This document shows, one piece after another, positions 55,801 through 64,000 of a DNA stretch of 64,000 nt. The translations under genes and the position numbers were made by a program. Origin of the DNA: Neoarius graeffei (lineage: Eukaryota > Chordata > Actinopteri > Siluriformes > Ariidae); NCBI RefSeq assembly GCF_027579695.1, contig NC_083571.1:88400888-88464887 (forward strand). The letters are read 5' to 3'. The notes under the pieces were generated by a model. The model saw only the letters and a program-made list of their open reading frames with translations, was not told the origin of the DNA and did no database searches. Numbering within the stretch: position 1 is the first letter of the stretch; each line of letters begins with the position of its first letter.

Positions 55801-58705
55801 AGGGGAATTGCAGTCATTTATAAACTTGCTTTATTTCTTAATTAACCTCATCTCATTATCTCTAGCCGCTTTATCCTGTTCTACAGGGTTGCAGGCGAGC
55901 TGGAGCCTATCCCAGCTGACTACGGGCGAAAGGCGGGGTACACCCTGGACAAGTCGCCAGGTCATCACAGGGCTGACACATAGACACAGACAACCATTCA
56001 CACTCACATTCACACCTACGGTCAATTTAGAGCCACCAGTTAACCTAACCTGCATGTCTTTGGACTGTGGGGGAAACCAGAGCACCCGGAGGAAACCCAC
56101 GTGGACAACATGCAAACTCCGCATAGAAAGGCCCTCATCAGCCACGGGGCTCGAACCCGGACCTTCTTGCTGTGAGGCGACAGCGCTAACCACTACACCA
56201 CCATGCCACCTCTTAATTAACCTGTTATTCAATTATGTTTTTGGTTTTATTAACCTTATATCATGACTCGTATTGGCATATTATATTACACTTATTGGCC
56301 TTTTCGGTTTTGAGCCATGTTGAATGTAGTTCGTATGGTCCACGCCAGGCATCACTTAGCCACTTGATCTTCATGAGACTTGTGCGAGACTTCAAACATG
56401 AAGTGTCAGCGCCACCATTTTGAAAACTGTTTATACAGCGTCCAGATCGCCATATCATTCCACTTTAGATTAATTTCGAGATTTGCCAGCTTCATCAGTG
56501 ATGGAGATTATTCCATACGACTTCGAACCAACGTGGAGTAGAGAAGAGTTGGGAAGACAACAGGATAAGGACTAGTTTGTCGCACTGGTATTTACATCAC
56601 TACTTTCGCACAACTAAAATGTGCCAGATCAGGCGGCTGGTGGGTTTTCAAAATAATAAATACATGCATGTATTTTTGTGATAAATACATATTATACTGA
56701 GCACATTTCCCACATAATTCTCACTAAGGTTTCTGACAGCACTACAAAATGGCGTCCCCACTATATAGTGCCCTATATAGTGAGTAGGGAGCGATTTCGG
56801 ACACAGGGAAAACTTCCGGCTTGATTACAGCAGCATTCGAAGGAGGGCACGTGCATCTTTTGACAACGTTGGCAGATGTTGGTCACTTTGATTTCCGCTG
56901 TACGTTTTACTTCCGTCCTACGATGTCTCGCACAGGTCTCAGCGAATCTCATTTATGGCCATTGCTTTGACATATGGACTGATATATTACATAGCATATT
57001 TCAAACACTCATAACTTGCTATAGCAGTGACAAAATAGCTATCAGAAATGCATTCCTAGATTTAATAAAATGAGATAAATAGAATTTTGATGATAAAAAA
57101 TTTGCCTTCAGTTCCCCTTTAAGATTGTTTGTTATTTATGAACCATAAATATATTTTAAGGCTGGTTCTGAGTATTCAGGTAAAAAATACTTGAAGGCTG
57201 TAAAACGCAGTTCTGTCCAGCCTGAGTTTAAAGAAGAAGAAGCCTTCATTTGTCACACTTACACTCAAGCACAGACTTAAAGTGCCATTCCACCATTGGA
57301 TGTATTCTTTGGCATAAAATACAATATATTTTATGACAACATGACTAGACAGAGAAATCTTTTAGCTTCAAAATGATATATCAAACATAATTTTTTGACA
57401 ACGACAAGTATATTAATTTTGCGACCAAAGTCACCTACCCTTTTAATTTCCACGCGGTAGTGAAACGTGATGTCATCGGCAGGTTCCCCTTCTTGTGTAC
57501 CACGTGTCGGTCTATTTTTAGACCAGGAAACCCCCAAAGTGAGAGTCATTTCTCCTCGTATATGGGGGCCAAAGAAATTGTGAAAAATTTTAAGTTAATC
57601 TTTCAGTTAGCTAGATTTATTGGTATTAGCTAGATTTATTGGTATTATTTTTATCGCGTTCTATCCACCATTGCTGATAATATGTGCCACGTCACGTGGT
57701 ACACAAGAAGGGGAACCTGCCGATGACATCACGCGCGGAAATTAAAAGGGTAGGTGACTTTGGTTGCAAAATTAATATACTTGTCGTTGTCAAAAAATTA
57801 TGTTTGATATATCATTTTGAAGCTAAAAGATTTCTCTATCTAGTGATACCATTTATATATGTTGTCAAAATATATTGTATTTTATGCCAAAGAATACATC
57901 CAATGGTGAAATGGCACTTTAAGCACACAGTGAAATTTTCTCCTCTGCATCTAACCCTTCTGAAGCAGTAAACACACGTGCTCACACAAGTGAGCAATGA
58001 GCACACACACGCATACCCAGAACAATGGGCAGCTATGCTACAGCACCCAGGGAGCAATTGTGGGTTAGGTGCCTTGCTCAAGGGCACTTCAGCCCAACCT
58101 CAGGCCATGGCTGCCCCATGTTAACCTAACCACATGTCTTTGGACTGTGGGGGAAACTGGAGCACCCAGAGGGAACCCATGCAGACACAGGGAGAACATG
58201 CAAACTCCACACAGAAAGGCCCCGTCAGCCACTGGGCTCGAACCCAGAACTACCTTGCTGTGAGGCAACAGTGCTAAGCACTACACCACCATTACTCTGA
58301 AATGACCAAAAGATGATATCTATTCTTTTTCAAGTTGGTTAGAGAAGGTGCAAAATGTTTCATATTTTACCTGGACTAGGAGAAGATGCTATAGGTGACT
58401 CATTGTTATTGAAACCTCCACTGAGGCTGAATGTTGAATTCAGGGATAGCTCTCCTCCATCCATCCCTCTCCTCTTCTGAGGTAAAAGTGGTGGCTGGGT
58501 TCCATTTAAGCCCAGAGATTCCAGACCCTCCATTGCTTCCAGTAGACTAAGCTCCAAGTTCCCTACATCAAAACTGGATGGCAGGGCACGAGGGGAGCTG
58601 TGGGCGTTCGGCGTGGAAAGTGAGAGTGGAGGTGAAGGCTGGGGTGTATAGTAACTCAAGGGGGTGTTAGAACCACTGTCTAACCATGAGTGAGCTGGAA
58701 CGGGG
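40544..58705 (-). CDS. tns3: tensin-3-like protein, C-terminal ten exons
   Basis: Tensins sit at focal and fibrillar adhesions, linking actin, tyrosine-phosphorylated proteins and beta-integrin tails. Ten exons here add up to 1219 coding bases (about 405 residues): 58371-58705, 54491-54577, 54264-54395, 45752-45847, 45459-45536, 45276-45353, 42930-43098, 42648-42716, 42510-42539 and 40544-40688. Every junction has GT and AG and keeps phase. The order is linker, SH2 ([19 protein letters not shown]) and PTB ([18 protein letters not shown]). Residues such as [16 protein letters not shown] and [13 protein letters not shown] match tensin-3 better than tensin-1, -2 or -4, judged from memory. A fish paralogue number cannot be given. 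The 5' part lies beyond the window. No lesion was seen. Confidence 0.92.
40784..42084. mobile_element. DNA element with internal ~130-bp repeats in tns3 intron
   Basis: Ends TAGCTCACACGGC and the complement GCCGTGTGAGCTA. Inside, a unit containing ACCAAAGAGTAACTTTTGTA, TCTTCCAAACAAAACAATCA and AAAAACTCAGGAAGGAGTAG recurs about five times with divergence (near 40800, 41490, 41610, 41750, 41900). A SINE lies within it, and a short Tc1 terminus (CTTTGTCCCAACTTTTTTGG, near 40972) is also present. Confidence 0.6.
41078..41435 (-). mobile_element. SINE, GGAT-tail form (reverse), in tns3 intron
   Basis: Flanked by AATTAGCAACTT at 41066-41077 and 41436-41447. The tail is the complement of GGATGG at its left edge; the head at the right has lost part of the A box. 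Confidence 0.93.
42092..42461 (-). mobile_element. SINE, GGAT-tail form (reverse), in tns3 intron
   Basis: Flanked by CTAATAAGAA at 42082-42091 and 42462-42471. It lies about 50 bases from the 30-bp microexon. Confidence 0.93.
42510..42539 (-). CDS. tns3: tns3 30-bp microexon in PTB
   Basis: Acceptor TTTACAG|AT, donor CAAA|GTAAGT. Encodes WTRDGCLDA with split Lys codons at both ends; it fits the loop between DRK and the FGFVARK strand. It is too short for ORF searches and was found by phase and splice sites. Confidence 0.88.
42648..42716 (-). CDS. tns3: tns3 exon: PTB domain, middle
   Basis: 69 bp, acceptor TTTCCAG|AT, donor GAAA|GTAACT. Encodes [20 protein letters not shown] then DR, a block strongly conserved among tensins. 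Confidence 0.95.
42930..43098 (-). CDS. tns3: tns3 exon: PTB domain, first part
   Basis: 169 bp, acceptor GTGTTTCAG|CA, donor GGAA|GTAAGT. Encodes [40 protein letters not shown]. The tensin PTB binds NPxY motifs of beta-integrin tails. Confidence 0.95.
43414..43784 (-). mobile_element. SINE, GATGAGATG-tail form (reverse)
   Basis: Flanked by TTTTTGTAACAT at 43402-43413 and 43785-43796. Full-length head with intact A and B boxes. Confidence 0.94.
44010..44290 (+). mobile_element. LTR-like remnant
   Basis: Pyrimidine-rich repeats (CCTTGCTTGGTTTCCTGATC, GTTTGTGCCTCGCTCGACC, GATTTTGCCTGCC) end in AATAAACACACCTTCTGCAC and CTCTGACAGA. It looks like a gypsy-type LTR R-U5 region, similar in layout to 1-240. 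No coding part is present. Confidence 0.4.
44486..44608 (+). mobile_element. fragment of the TTAA element family
   Basis: AAATATCGGCGGTCAGCGAG, TGTGATCAGCTGT and GTGCACGGTCAAAGGTAAAC match the interior of the copies at 24459 and 59088. Both ends are missing. Confidence 0.6.
44996..45180 (+). mobile_element. SINE head joined to another retroposon tail
   Basis: A degenerate tRNA-Val-like head and half of the body are followed at about 45140 by CGCTCTGGATTAGAGTGTC then TGCTAAATGCCTGTAATG, a 3' end found on many other fish SINEs. It is either a chimaera or two adjacent fragments. Confidence 0.55.
45276..45353 (-). CDS. tns3: tns3 exon: SH2-PTB linker
   Basis: 78 bp, acceptor CACTAACAG|AC, donor GCAG|GTTTGT. 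Encodes [20 protein letters not shown] then LLKQGA; the ending LLKQGAA before CNV is typical of tensins. Confidence 0.93.
45459..45536 (-). CDS. tns3: tns3 exon: end of SH2
   Basis: 78 bp, acceptor TTTCTAG|GA, donor AGAG|GTACCC. Encodes [20 protein letters not shown] then IIPDR, closing the SH2 domain. Confidence 0.95.
45752..45847 (-). CDS. tns3: tns3 exon: SH2, second half
   Basis: 96 bp, acceptor CTGACTGCAG|TG, donor TTTG|GTATGT. Encodes [20 protein letters not shown] then [11 protein letters not shown]. The intron before it is about 8.4 kb and packed with transposons. Confidence 0.95.
46004..46364 (-). mobile_element. SINE, TTC-tail form (reverse)
   Basis: Full head at the right (complement of GGGCGGCACGG at 46354-46364), the alternative 3' half, and the tail complement AAGAAAGAAAGC at the left. 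Confidence 0.88.
46465..46860 (-). pseudogene. Tc1-like transposase N-terminal remnant
   Basis: On the minus strand the frame starts [15 protein letters not shown] near 46752 and continues in broken form ([22 protein letters not shown]). This is the N-terminus of another fish Tc1-like family, different from the others in the window. No catalytic region is present. Confidence 0.55.
46861..47235 (+). mobile_element. SINE, TTC-tail form
   Basis: Intact head (A box near 46877, B box GGTTCGAGCCC), body, and the CAGCCTTGGGCTGAAGTGCC type 3' half. It ends AATAAAGGTTTCTTCTTTTATT. Confidence 0.9.
47492..47743 (+). pseudogene. THAP-domain exon remnant
   Basis: ATG at 47492 opens [14 protein letters not shown], then a stop, then [20 protein letters not shown] and [11 protein letters not shown]. 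The C-x3-C, HKFP and W spacing fits the N-terminal half of a THAP (C2CH) zinc finger; the CxxH part is lost. THAP domains are the DNA-binding part of P and Kolobok-type transposases. Confidence 0.55.
48236..49849 (-). mobile_element. Tc1-like transposon, full length
   Basis: 1614 bp, ends CAGTGGTGCTTGAAAG and complement, flanked by TA (48234-48235, 49850-49851). It is the same family as 25142-28258 with both about 200-bp termini present, in a tns3 intron. Confidence 0.93.
48456..49482 (-). pseudogene. Tc1-like transposase, several lesions
   Basis: About 342 codons. The ATG at 49482 is followed almost at once by TGA (MA then stop, TKEISEDL). HTH and central parts are readable ([34 protein letters not shown]). 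A stop near 49084 and frame changes around 48930-49020 follow. The C-terminal part (48456-48926) is open, with DND (second D) and [15 protein letters not shown] (E). Confidence 0.9.
50178..50546 (+). mobile_element. Helitron-like non-autonomous repeat
   Basis: It begins ACCTCCGCCAACTTTGTTGG and holds internal direct repeats (AACTCAAAAAGTAGTGAA twice). It ends with the hairpin GCACTCAACCGAGTGC, followed by CCTTCTAG then T. A hairpin just before CTAG followed by T is the hallmark of Helitron 3' ends. A diverged relative is at 60988-61336. Confidence 0.45.
50547..51316. repeat. unclassified repeat with (TA)n core
   Basis: GTGGCTACTGCCTCATA occurs at 50741 and 51059, and its partial complement GCAGTAGCCAC at 51210. 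The first edge reads TTACCTCGCTCGCTACAGAG. Termini could not be set. Confidence 0.35.
51080..51150. repeat. (AT)n microsatellite
   Basis: About 35 AT units. Confidence 0.95.
51317..52299 (+). mobile_element. THAP-carrying DNA element, ~1 kb
   Basis: Ends AGAGGTCCCATGGCATG and the complement of AAAGGACCCATGGCATG. The right end includes CTTTAA, the left a decayed TTTAGAGG, so a TTAA target is possible. It contains a THAP-type ORF. Confidence 0.6.
51668..51916 (+). pseudogene. THAP-domain protein fragment
   Basis: The frame reads [56 protein letters not shown], ending NSPF and stop (84 codons from 51662). The C-x4-C, W and CxxHF features of a THAP zinc finger are present. No transposase follows, so it is a remnant of a THAP transposon protein. 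Confidence 0.65.
52300..52821. other. intron, nothing recognised
   Basis: AT-rich sequence with a pyrimidine-rich stretch at 52410-52500. Confidence 0.4.
52822..52890. repeat. (GT)n with GC steps
   Basis: A GT run degenerates into GCGCGCGAGCGTGCGTGTG. Confidence 0.9.
53037..54095. mobile_element. DNA element with ~100-bp TIRs and internal duplication
   Basis: Ends GGACACTTCGTCCAATGACC and complementary GGTCGTTGGACGAAGTGTCC. Sub-terminal TTTTTCATACGCGCTATCAA recurs as its near-complement. Inside, TGCATTAAGCAGGTTTATGA and GCCAGTCTTAATA each occur twice about 285 bp apart. No coding sequence. Confidence 0.7.
54178..54219. repeat. (GGAT)n microsatellite beside SH2 exon
   Basis: About 10 units, downstream of the donor of the 54264-54395 exon. 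Confidence 0.95.
54264..54395 (-). CDS. tns3: tns3 exon: SH2 core with phosphotyrosine pocket
   Basis: 132 bp, acceptor GTGCTGTAG|CT, donor AAAG|GTGCAG. Encodes [20 protein letters not shown] and [20 protein letters not shown]. The Arg in FIVRDS is the phosphotyrosine-binding residue of SH2 domains and is present. A (GGAT)n tract begins about 45 bases past the donor. Confidence 0.95.
54491..54577 (-). CDS. tns3: tns3 exon: start of SH2 domain
   Basis: 87 bp, acceptor TTCAACAG|AT, donor GCAGG|GTGAGC. Encodes [20 protein letters not shown] then KPDISREQ, the conserved lead into the tensin SH2 fold. Confidence 0.93.
54692..55100 (+). mobile_element. SINE, TTC-tail form, between (CTA)n tracts
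   Basis: Complete head, body and alternative 3' half. CTACTACTA tracts lie on both sides (54652-54691 and 55099-55125), so the insertion probably fell in a trinucleotide repeat. Confidence 0.85.
55184..55276 (+). mobile_element. SINE 3' fragment
   Basis: Only the GTCAGCTGGGATAGACTCC to ATGGATGGATGG part is present, a truncated GGAT-tail copy. Confidence 0.8.
55312..55705 (-). pseudogene. LINE (L2/Rex1-like) C-terminal end
   Basis: The minus frame 55420-55701 reads [40 protein letters not shown] and [11 protein letters not shown]. 'PK-WNSLP...FKS-LKT-LF' is the usual end of L2/Rex1/CR1-type LINE ORF2, beyond the reverse transcriptase. The 3' tail runs into (TTA)n at 55312-55360. Confidence 0.75.
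55797..57122. mobile_element. TTAA-bounded DNA element, second family
   Basis: Ends TTAAAGGGGAATTGCAG and the complement of TTAAAGGGGAACTGAAGG. Without the SINE (55849-56210) it is about 0.95 kb. The interior has the self-complementary CTATATAGTGCCCTATATAG near 56761 and no ORF of note. Confidence 0.6.
55849..56210 (-). mobile_element. SINE, GATGAGATG-tail form (reverse)
   Basis: Flanked by TCTTAATTAACCT at 55836-55848 and 56211-56223. It carries a short deletion in its body near 56107. Confidence 0.94.
57232..58292 (-). mobile_element. SINE, TTC-tail form (reverse), split
   Basis: Tail complement AAGAAGAAGAAGCC at the left, body resuming at 57923 with CACAGTGAAATTTTCTCC, head ending near 58292. 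The interruption is a TTAA element. Confidence 0.85.
57277..57922. mobile_element. 646-bp foldback element with TTAA ends
   Basis: The left arm (57277-57510) and right arm (57690-57922) are near-perfect complements, for example TTAAAGTGCCATTCCACCAT with ATGGTGAAATGGCACTTTAA and CGGCAGGTTCCCCTTCTTGT with its complement. Only about 180 bp lie between the arms. No coding sequence. Confidence 0.85.
58371..58705 (-). CDS. tns3: tns3 exon: Ser/Pro-rich linker
   Basis: 335 bp, acceptor TCCATCCAG|C and donor CCAG|GTAAAA. It encodes a disordered segment ([20 protein letters not shown], then [23 protein letters not shown] and [10 protein letters not shown]). This lies in the variable central region of tensins before SH2. 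Two bases of its first codon come from an exon not in the window. Its last base joins the next exon in phase. Confidence 0.85.
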
Positions 58706-59087
58706 CTGGATGGACAGAAGAGAATAGAGAATATCAGAATACAGGACAGGATAGATCAGTGTAAGTTCAGAGTTGAATCCAAACTCACAATACAGTGCAG
58801 TATAATGCATAGATAATACAGATGTCTGAGTTCAGTGTACATCAGGTTCATTCATGTTCATTATGAAATCTGTGTACGTAGAGTGTCTGCCATACAAGTC
58901 CCTGTGAATAAGCTCTTTCTGTAAAAAAAGATAATGTATTAGAACAAACAGATTAATACTATAAAGCTTACAGCCAGAATTGTTGTCCAATGAATGCTGT
59001 TATAGAAAATGTCCTAACCAATCAGATTTGAGAACTTAACGGTGCTGTGATATTAATAATTGTATTATGCTAGGCCATTTAGAATAT
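58706..59087. other. intron, nothing recognised
   Basis: Sequence immediately upstream (in gene sense) of the tns3 linker exon. No further tensin exon was recognised from here to 64000. Confidence 0.4.
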
Positions 59088-60540
59088 TTAAAGCTAGACG
59101 GCCTTTCGATTTCATAAAATTGGTGAAATTTAGTTCCCTCTGAAATTCGGTCATTATGATATATGTTTATTTCTGTAATATCACACAAAATATCAGGCCA
59201 TTCTGTGGCTGGGAAGTTATTTAATTTGAGGGGATTCACTCGCAAATTATGTGCATGAAATCACTCGCTTCACGCAGTCAAGCAGACAGAGGAAGTCCAT
59301 GTGCGTATGCGCAGGTTTATCATCTTCTTCTTCGTCTTTTGGGTTTTACGGCGCCTGGCATCCAGTGTTGCATTACAGCCATCTACAGGTTTACCTTTGA
59401 CTGTGCACTGACAGTTCCATCATTCTGTCGCTCAATGAACAGCTGATCACGCCGAGGTGCTCGCTGACCACCGATATTTATTAATTTGGTCCTGCATTTC
59501 CTTTCCTTCATAACATAACGTCTTTTCTTCTTGCTTTCCGTTACTGTAGTCGGTCTTTCACATTTCATTCGCACACTCATGTCCTCCATTGTTCTCTCCT
59601 GTTTCAAATTTGTATCCCACAATGCCTTGCATGAATGGGGAAAGCCCACCACGTGATGCATGACATAGTATCTTGAACTGGGTCATAGTGAAGCAGGAAA
59701 ACATAGCGGAGAATTTAGGGCCGTATGGCCCTAAACTAATTAATTGTTCTATTTTAAAAAATTAAAAAACTAATAAAATCAGAAGTCTGTGATTCAAATT
59801 CAGTAGCTTTCGGCCCACTAAGCAAAAATAATTGGGTGTCGGGGAAAATTATTTGTGAGTGAACGCTGGCGCGCTTGGCTGCCGCTGCTCCCTGGAATTG
59901 TGTGAAATTGCGTTTATGTTCGCTATTGCCTATAGATTTATTGTCAGCTTAGTCTAGTCGTCTGTAGGCCTACTAGTTAGATTATTTATTTATTTTACAT
60001 CTCGGATTTACTTTTTGCGTTAACGTATTACATTGGACCTAAAACTTTCCACCTGACCTAGCTTCCTGCCGCTGGTTACCGCAACTTGAGTGTATCACCT
60101 GGGGTGTACCGGAGTAAACGCTTGGTGTTTATTTTGTAGCTGGGCCTAAACTCTGGAATTCTCTCCCCCTCTCATTGCGGCAGTGTACCTCTCTCTCTTC
60201 TTTTAAGGCACAATTAAAAACCCACCTTTTTACTCTTGCTTTTCCCTTTTAATAGATACTTTTTTTTTAATCGGTTTTATTATTTTAATGTCAGAATGGT
60301 CCAGCTATTTTATTGTTTTATGTTTTTTTATTGATAGTTTACTTGTTATATATTCCTGTCCTGCTTCGTTTTATTCATCTTATTTTTCATTATTTCTAAT
60401 TGTTTATAATTGCTTGATTTTATTTTTACACTTTTATTGTTAAGTGTCCTTGAGTACCCTGAAAGGCGCTTTAAATAAAATTTATTATTATTATTATTAT
60501 TATTATTACTTGAAAAATCTGAAAGGCAGTCTACCTTTAA
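59088..60540 (-). mobile_element. TTAA-bounded DNA element, copy 3, with nested LINE
   Basis: Ends TTAAAGCTAGACGGCCTTTC and complement type GAAAGGCAGTCTACCTTTAA. It contains the shared short ORF on the minus strand (about 59383-59590) and a LINE tail at 59852-60508. Net length about 0.8 kb. Confidence 0.75.
59852..60508 (+). mobile_element. LINE (L2/Rex1-like) 3' end
   Basis: From about 60139 the frame reads AGPKLWNSLPLSLRQCTSLS then SFKAQLKTHLFTLAFPF and stop. The 3' UTR ends GAAAGGCGCTTTAAATAAAA and (TTA)n. It is inserted into the TTAA element between GGGGAAAATT and ACTTGAAAAATC, contiguous in the copy at 37296. Confidence 0.8.
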
Positions 60541-60583
60541 TCATGAGGATAATTGTGTTTGTAAATAAACCATTTCATGTTTT

Positions 60584-60959
60584 CATCTCATCTCATTATC
60601 TCTAGCCGCTTTATCCTGTTCTACAGGGTTGCAGGCAAACTGGAGCCTATCCCAGCTGACTACGGGCGAAAGGCGGGGTACACCCTGGACAAGTCACCAG
60701 GTCATCACAGGGCTGACACATAGACACAGACAACCATTCACACTCACATTCACACCTACGGTCAATTTAGAGTCACCAGTTAACCTAGCCTGCATGTTTT
60801 TGGACTGTGGGGGAAACCGGAGCACCCGGAGGAAACCCACGTGGACACGGGGAGAACATGCAAACTCCACACAGAAAGGCCCTCGCTGGCCACGGGGCTC
60901 AAACCCGGACCTTCTTGCTGTGAGGTGACAGCACTAACCACTACACCACCATGCCACCT
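60584..60959 (-). mobile_element. SINE, GATGAGATG-tail form (reverse)
   Basis: Flanked by CATTTCATGTTTT at 60571-60583 and 60960-60972. Full length. Confidence 0.95.
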
Positions 60960-60987
60960 CATTTCATGTTTTAATAAATGTTATTAT

Positions 60988-61336
60988 TACCTCCGCCAGC
61001 TTTGTTGGAGGAGGTTATGTTTTCACCTCCATCTGTTTGTTTGCCTGTTCCCAACGTAACTCAAAAAGTAGTGAACAGATTTTGATGGAATTGTGAAGAA
61101 AGGTAGGCCATGGGCCAATGAACACTTGATTAGATTTTGATGCAAATCCAAATATGTATGTGGAGCCAGGATTTTTTTCTTCATCTGTTCCCAACGTAAC
61201 TCAGAAAGTAGTGAATGGATTTTGGTGAAATTTTAAGGAAAGGTGAGTCATAGGCCAAATAACAATTGATTAGATTTTGATGCAAATCCAAATATGGGGC
61301 TTGGTGGAGGTATGCACTCTATCAAGTACCCTTCAA
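60988..61336 (+). mobile_element. diverged relative of the Helitron-like repeat
   Basis: ACCTCCGCCAGCTTTGTTGG, repeated AACTCAAAAAGTAGTGAAC, and an end ATGCACTCTATCAAGTACCC then TTCAAG, in which the hairpin and CTAG have decayed. Confidence 0.45.
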
Positions 61337-61337
61337 G

Positions 61338-61395
61338 CAGTGGTGGCTGGCCCATAGGGGGCGCTCGGGCGCCGCCCTCCCAGATGTGGAGGGGG

Positions 61396-61466
<71 letters not shown>

Positions 61467-61735
61467 CAATGTCAGTTTTACTTAATAGTGTGTGCCTACA
61501 TGCAATCTGAATTATTTAAACAACATTTCCACCAACTGACTCTCATTCAACAGTGAATTTCCACCGACAGACTCGTATCATTTCTCTTCTTAGGCGCTCG
61601 TCAAAGCGCCCCAGAAGTGCAGCGAAATAGCCAATCGTGCATGGTTGCTTGGGAAAAATCATAAACATTTGGCCAATCAGCATCGCGGAATTTAATGGTT
61701 TTGGGGCGCTGGAAATTTCGCCCCTGCTACAGAAG
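61338..61735. mobile_element. possible hAT-type fragment with (TA)n
   Basis: It begins CAGTGGTGGCTGGCCCATAG then GGGGCGCTCGGGCGCC, like the start of some fish hAT MITEs. A (TA)n run lies at 61398-61462. A matching right end was not found. Confidence 0.3.
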
Positions 61736-61881
61736 ATGTGGGAAAGTTTTGGTTGCTATGGTGATAAACTTGAGGTCTCAGGTCAGAATCAGAACTTTTC
61801 TTTATTATTATTGTTTTCTCAGTTCTGAACTGGACAGTAACTTCAAATCCTTCACTCTCTCACACAGAAATCTTACCCTCA

Positions 61882-64000
<2,119 letters not shown>

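Noticed and set aside
54599..58370. An additional tensin exon between the linker exon and the SH2 start
   Set aside because: I found no tensin-like peptide with proper splice sites there; the two exons join in phase without one.

Overview
The window is nuclear DNA of a ray-finned (teleost) fish. The evidence is one vertebrate multi-exon gene with canonical GT/AG introns, set in a dense mix of fish-type repeats: Tc1-like transposons, tRNA-derived SINEs, LINE fragments with a restriction-like endonuclease, THAP/TTAA DNA elements and long CA/CT microsatellites. Nothing looks prokaryotic. The species cannot be fixed from the sequence alone.

One host gene is recognisable: the 3' part of a tensin, best matching tensin-3 (tns3), on the minus strand. 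Ten coding exons lie between 58705 and the stop codon at 40544. They encode a serine/proline-rich linker, a complete SH2 domain and a complete C-terminal PTB domain. All nine exon junctions keep phase, with consensus donors and acceptors. The promoter, the N-terminal phosphatase-like/C2 region and most of the linker lie beyond 64000.

Region by region. 1-9.9 kb: SINEs, decayed Tc1 ends and LINE tails in otherwise unassigned sequence. 10.7-13.7 kb: two pieces of a Dong/Rex6-like LINE embedded in three (TAA)n tracts. 14.8-17.1 kb: a 2-kb element with about 300-bp inverted termini and a triplicated coding fragment. 17.2-18.8 kb: a nearly intact Tc1-like element with one stop. 19.2-24.4 kb: long-inverted-repeat element, tandem duplication carrying SINEs, and a 739-bp element containing a RecQ-helicase fragment. 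24.5-28.4 kb and 30.4-38.2 kb: nested transposons up to four levels deep. 38.2-40.5 kb: downstream flank and probable 3' UTR of tns3. 40.5-58.7 kb: the tns3 exons, with introns filled by transposons. 58.7-64 kb: intron with a TTAA element, a LINE tail, a SINE and a very long compound CA/CT minisatellite running off the end.

The tensin is the only gene likely to act for the host: at integrin adhesions it links actin and tyrosine-phosphorylated partners through SH2, and beta-integrin tails through PTB. The rest is mostly mobile-element history. SINEs have repeatedly been hit by other elements, and several distinct families end in TTAA and carry THAP-type or other exon fragments. Several nests can be ordered in time from intact target-site duplications.
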